From Camellia lanceoleosa (lineage: Eukaryota > Streptophyta > Magnoliopsida > Ericales > Theaceae): a stretch of 64,000 nt of DNA. The notes below the pieces were generated by a model that did no database searches, had not been told where the DNA came from, and saw only the letters and a list, made by a program, of their open reading frames with translations. Positions 60,784 to 64,000 of the stretch are shown here, in pieces. Where the stretch lies: contig CM045758.1 in assembly GCA_025200525.1 (NCBI GenBank), positions 225,452,667 through 225,516,666 of the forward strand, in the 5' to 3' direction. The number at the start of each line of letters is the position of its first letter. Positions within the stretch are counted from its first letter, which is position 1. The translations under genes and the position numbers were made by a program.

Positions 60784-61687
60784 ATGGACAATGCAGTGTT
60801 ATTGCTGTGCAAATATGGGAATGATACTATTGCCATTAATGTTTCATGTGAATTGAATTTTGATAAATTGGTTGGCATTTTGTGTAAAACATTGGAGAAT
60901 TTGAAACCTGAGACTATGTGTTTCATATTCTATTGTGGGCCATCCGAATTGTATGGTTCGAAATAATATTGATTTTTTGAATATGTTGAGGGTTGTTTGT
61001 GCACGTGGTGTTGATATAGTTGATGTTTCAGTTAGTAGGTGTAATACTTCTGATGAAGAGGATGAAGTGGGGTCTAATTGGGTAGATGTTGTGAACAGTG
61101 AATGTGATAGGCTGGTGGATATTGAAAGGAATTCACTCTCTAAGTTTTGTTCTCACAAAGAAAAGGTGTTATTAATAAATTTGGTTGGCGAAATAATATT
61201 ACAGTGTTGGACAAAAGTTTAAGGGTGGTGGTTGAGTTAGTACTTTTTATGCAATTATGCTATTGAGGTTGGTTTTCGGTTTACATATGTTAAAAATGGC
61301 AAGTTGAGGGTTACGGCAGAATGTGCATATAAGGAATCAAGGGAATGTATGTGGCGTGTACATGCTTTAGTTGAAAAAACAAATGGGTTCTTCTACATAA
61401 GGACTTTGAACAATGAACATATGTGTGGTGTGGCGGTTCGAGTAAACATGCTAGGATGACTTCCAGCTTAGTTTCTGGGCTGATACTTGAAGAGGTAATT
61501 GCAAAACCTTTAACTTGTCCAGTGGATGTTGTCAAAGAAATGAAAGACAAGTATGGAATCTCAATCGATTATAAATTTGTGGTTGGTTGGGGGTTGAAAA
61601 AGCAAAATGTAGTACATATGGGGATTCTTGTTTGTCATTCAATCAATTACGGTGGTATTTTGATGAGGCATTGAAGAACAATCCATA
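60784..61687 (+). pseudogene. Mutator-like (MULE) transposase N-terminal fragment, frameshifted
   Basis: Piece 1 (60784-60966) starts MDNAVLLLCKYGNDTIAINV, a PB1-like N-terminus. Piece 2 (60935-61222) continues with IDFLNMLRVVCARGVDIVDV, an acidic DEEDE stretch and FCSHKEKVLL. Piece 3 contains FRFTYVKNGKLRVTAEC, CMWRVHALVEKTNGFFYIRT and LNNEHMCG, the MuDR-family zinc/DNA-binding domain. It then runs through KPLTCPVDVVKEMKDKYGI to a late stop at about 61685. At least three frame changes separate the parts, and the catalytic DDE domain is absent. It is a dead MULE fragment, or the relic of a related host gene. Confidence 0.8.
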
Positions 61688-61799
61688 AAGTATCAAGTCA
61701 ATTAACAGTTTTCAATGATATAATAAATATATTTAAATTAATAATTCACATAATTTTATTACTATATAAGAGATCGATTAAAATTTCATTTTTCAATTA

Positions 61800-62055
61800 A
61801 TGTTAGAAATACTAATTAGTGTACCAATTAATATACTAAGACACAAAACATACATGTGAGTTCCACCACTTAACATGGTCTTACCTAATATTGTATGTAG
61901 TTAGTGTGTTAGTTGGTACACTAATTAATTAGAAACACTAATTAGTGTACCAACTAACACACTAGCACAAAACATGCATATGGATTCCACCACTTAACAT
62001 GGTCTTATCTAATATTGTATCTAATTAGTGTGTTAATTGATACACTAATTAATAC
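61800..62055. repeat. Tandem pair of ~120-bp inverted-end repeats
   Basis: Two units, about 61807-61928 and 61929-62050. Each begins (A)ACTAATTAGTGTACCAA, carries CCACTTAACATGGTCTTA in the centre and ends TTAGTGTGTTA(G/A)TTG(G/A)TACACTAATTA. Each is a short MITE with inverted ends, present in tandem. Confidence 0.75.
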
Positions 62056-62071
62056 TATTACTTTTTCAGTG

Positions 62072-62250
62072 GTGCTACATATACCAATTAGTATACCGAT
62101 TAGTGTATCAACATATATTATGATATTGTCATTTTAAAACTATGGATCCCACCCATTATATAAACTATAAAGACTCAAAGCCTCCAAAATTATGTCATAT
62201 CATTTGTTAATACATTAATTGATCCACTAATTTGAACATATATCTTTATT
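62072..62250. mobile_element. Short AT-rich MITE-like repeat, family member 3
   Basis: GCTACATATACCAATTAGTA at the left, then CCACCCATTATATAAACTAT, AAGCCTCCAAAATTATGTCA and TTGTTAATACATTAATTGAT at the right. It is the same motif order as 2449-2615. Confidence 0.55.
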
Positions 62251-62264
62251 CTTACTCTTTAGCT

Positions 62265-64000
62265 ATTGTAGGGAGTTTCCAAACTTACCCTCGGTAGACG
62301 TCCCCGAACGTCCCGGGAGGGAATCCCGTTTTGTTCATTGGGGTCACTACAATTCAGGACTCAATGTCATGGTTCTGTATCTAATCTCGCAGAGTGCAAT
62401 GCAAAACCGATGAATCATCAAAGAATCTAAATCCGGCAAATCGTATTTGAAAAAAGATTTTTTTAAAGAAGTGCCAAATATGAATTTGCTTTGCGGAATC
62501 TGAGTCGCCACCTAAATATTTATTTTGGGAAAATTTAGGAAACCACGACTCGTGCCTAAGGCCGCGTGTAAAGTCATCACCAAAGTTGCCTCGGCTCGGG
62601 AACTTAGATGCGATTGGGAAGGTCGCCGTGAGCACCCGCTCGCCCGATCAAAGATCGGCCTCTACTAACCATGATGTCGAGTTTTGAGAACATTATACAT
62701 TCTTATTTTGGTTATTAGTCTAGATTTACTCGTGATCTTGATGATATACAAGTATAAATTTGGATTGCTGAGTTGGAACAAAACATTTCATGTTTGTTTT
62801 TGAAAGCGGTTTGCTACTACTTAAGTAGACTAAAATCTGATTTTGCCACCCTTAAGTGGGCTTAGAAAATATGGTGATTTGTCACTATCTAGTGGGCTTA
62901 AAACTTGCAATCAATGAATTGTTCCAATTCGGATAATCAACCTCCACCCACAAGCATTGACGGTTATATCACATAAGCACTTAGCCTCATGGTAAGCATG
63001 CTATCATGGCGATCACTCACACATGCAAGGATGCTAAAGCATAAATACTTACAGAGTACTCCAAACCAAAACAAAAACTAGGTAATAATCAATGCATGAT
63101 CCTAGTTCATGTTAAGATGGCTAATGCAACACATACAAGAATGCAACTAAGATAGGCTCGACTATTCTAAGATGGCATATGAAATCGACAAATGATACAT
63201 GTATTCAACTCGAATTGAAATACAATGCGATTAGTATGATCTTGTAGAGCTCGGTGCATGCAAGGCAGAGAATGAATGGATGCAAACATGCGAGCATAAG
63301 TATATTAATTGAAACATGCCTAAACTAACCATCGTAAATGGTAAATAAAAGGAGAAAAGGCGTGGGGTTGGAAGACATACATCACACACATGCACACTTA
63401 TTACAACATTGCCCTCTCTCGGAGGGTAGAATAAATAATCTGATCAGAATAAAAATTAACTACTCTAGCTAATTAAATATTATAAAACCTAATTAATTAA
63501 CAAATTAACTAGGAAAGCGAATAAACTAGCATGCAAGCTATAAAATGGGTGCCTCGGCTCTTATTACGAATGATGAAAGATGCATGCATGCTCGGTCGCT
63601 TTATCGGAAATTCTTAGCGATGCCCGATTCGCCTCTGTTTGCAATTGATCCGGAATCTTTGTACAAAACTCGAAGGTTGTTGACGATTTTTCTTTGTCGG
63701 TTTCGGTTTCTTTGCAACGAAGAGCAAGAGGGCATGGCAAAGTATTTTCACATATGTATGGATGACCACTCTCCTCATCGCACAAGCTCTAGAGTGTAAA
63801 CCTCGATCCTCGTGCCACCAATCACGCATCTCGATGCATGATGGTCGAGAGTCAGTGCGACTCAATGTGAAATGAATGCACATATAAGCATAACAAGGCC
63901 TAAACTCTATCATGGGTGTCCGAGTGTCGTGGGGAATTGAGACACGTTTAAGTCACTTGGAGTCTGCAAGCGTCCCTCGTTTCCATGTTTGGACTAACCT
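62265..64000. mobile_element. Partial LTR retrotransposon / LTR at the right edge
   Basis: Sequence character changes at about 62265 (TGTAGGGAGTTTCC). The block GGAATCTGAGTCGCCACCTA followed by a GGGAAAATTTAGGAAACCA-type stretch at about 62490-62545 resembles wording common in LTRs of woody-plant retroelements (from memory). No gag-pol domain is visible up to 64000, and the small open frames at 62381-62635 and 63545-63913 look spurious. The second LTR and internal region would lie outside the window. Confidence 0.45.

Noticed and set aside
63545..63913. Short overlapping open frames at the right edge
   Set aside because: They run on both strands over the same bases inside LTR-like sequence without recognisable domains.
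1..64000. tRNA, rRNA, CRISPR arrays or bacterial-type operons
   Set aside because: No cloverleaf, rRNA or spacer-repeat pattern was seen; the window is plant nuclear DNA.

Overview
This window is nuclear DNA from a flowering plant, most likely a woody eudicot. It is AT-rich, carries intron-containing plant genes and a long-PPR DYW gene, and is full of MITEs, LTR-retrotransposon pieces and integrated pararetrovirus DNA. I cannot name the species.

Layout. 1-971 is the end of an LTR-like sequence that abuts the last two exons of an ICE1/SCREAM-type bHLH gene (972-1656), now a truncated relic. 1657-9780 is AT-rich intergenic DNA with several non-autonomous DNA transposons, three with readable target-site duplications, and a ~95-bp tandem repeat. 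9780-16720 (+) is a 13-coding-exon monofunctional plastid aspartate kinase of about 562 residues. Its 5'-UTR intron holds four different G/T-rich microsatellites, and a MULE-type MITE sits 11 bp inside intron 7. 18768-21243 (-) is an intronless DYW-class PPR gene resembling Arabidopsis At2g01510, broken by one frameshift. 22864-29468 (-) is a 9-exon RNF10-type RING-finger gene of 722 residues, with a young MITE in one intron.

29998-59459 is the most unusual part. It is three head-to-tail copies, each 9.77-9.84 kb, of an endogenous pararetrovirus (Caulimoviridae), all reading on the minus strand. Each copy has a 35S-like TATA box, a poly(A) signal, a tRNA-Met primer-binding site and a small first ORF. 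These are followed by remnants in the order movement protein, coat protein, CCHC zinc knuckle, aspartic protease, reverse transcriptase, RNase H, and an extra 3' ORF. All copies are riddled with stops and frameshifts. Aligning the copies by eye shows two patterns. First, many differences fall on CTG/CAG trinucleotides, with a recurrent CTG-to-ACG swap or a one-base loss; I read this as a probable read-out artefact at CHG-methylated cytosines in silenced DNA. Second, a block of about 170-200 bp just upstream of the TATA box is almost unalignable between copies whose coding parts are nearly identical.

59460-64000 holds a decayed Mutator-like transposase N-terminus (60784-61687), short AT-rich MITEs, and part of another LTR retroelement at the right edge.

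The three host genes (aspartate kinase, PPR editing factor, RING protein) have no evident functional link; they are simply neighbours.
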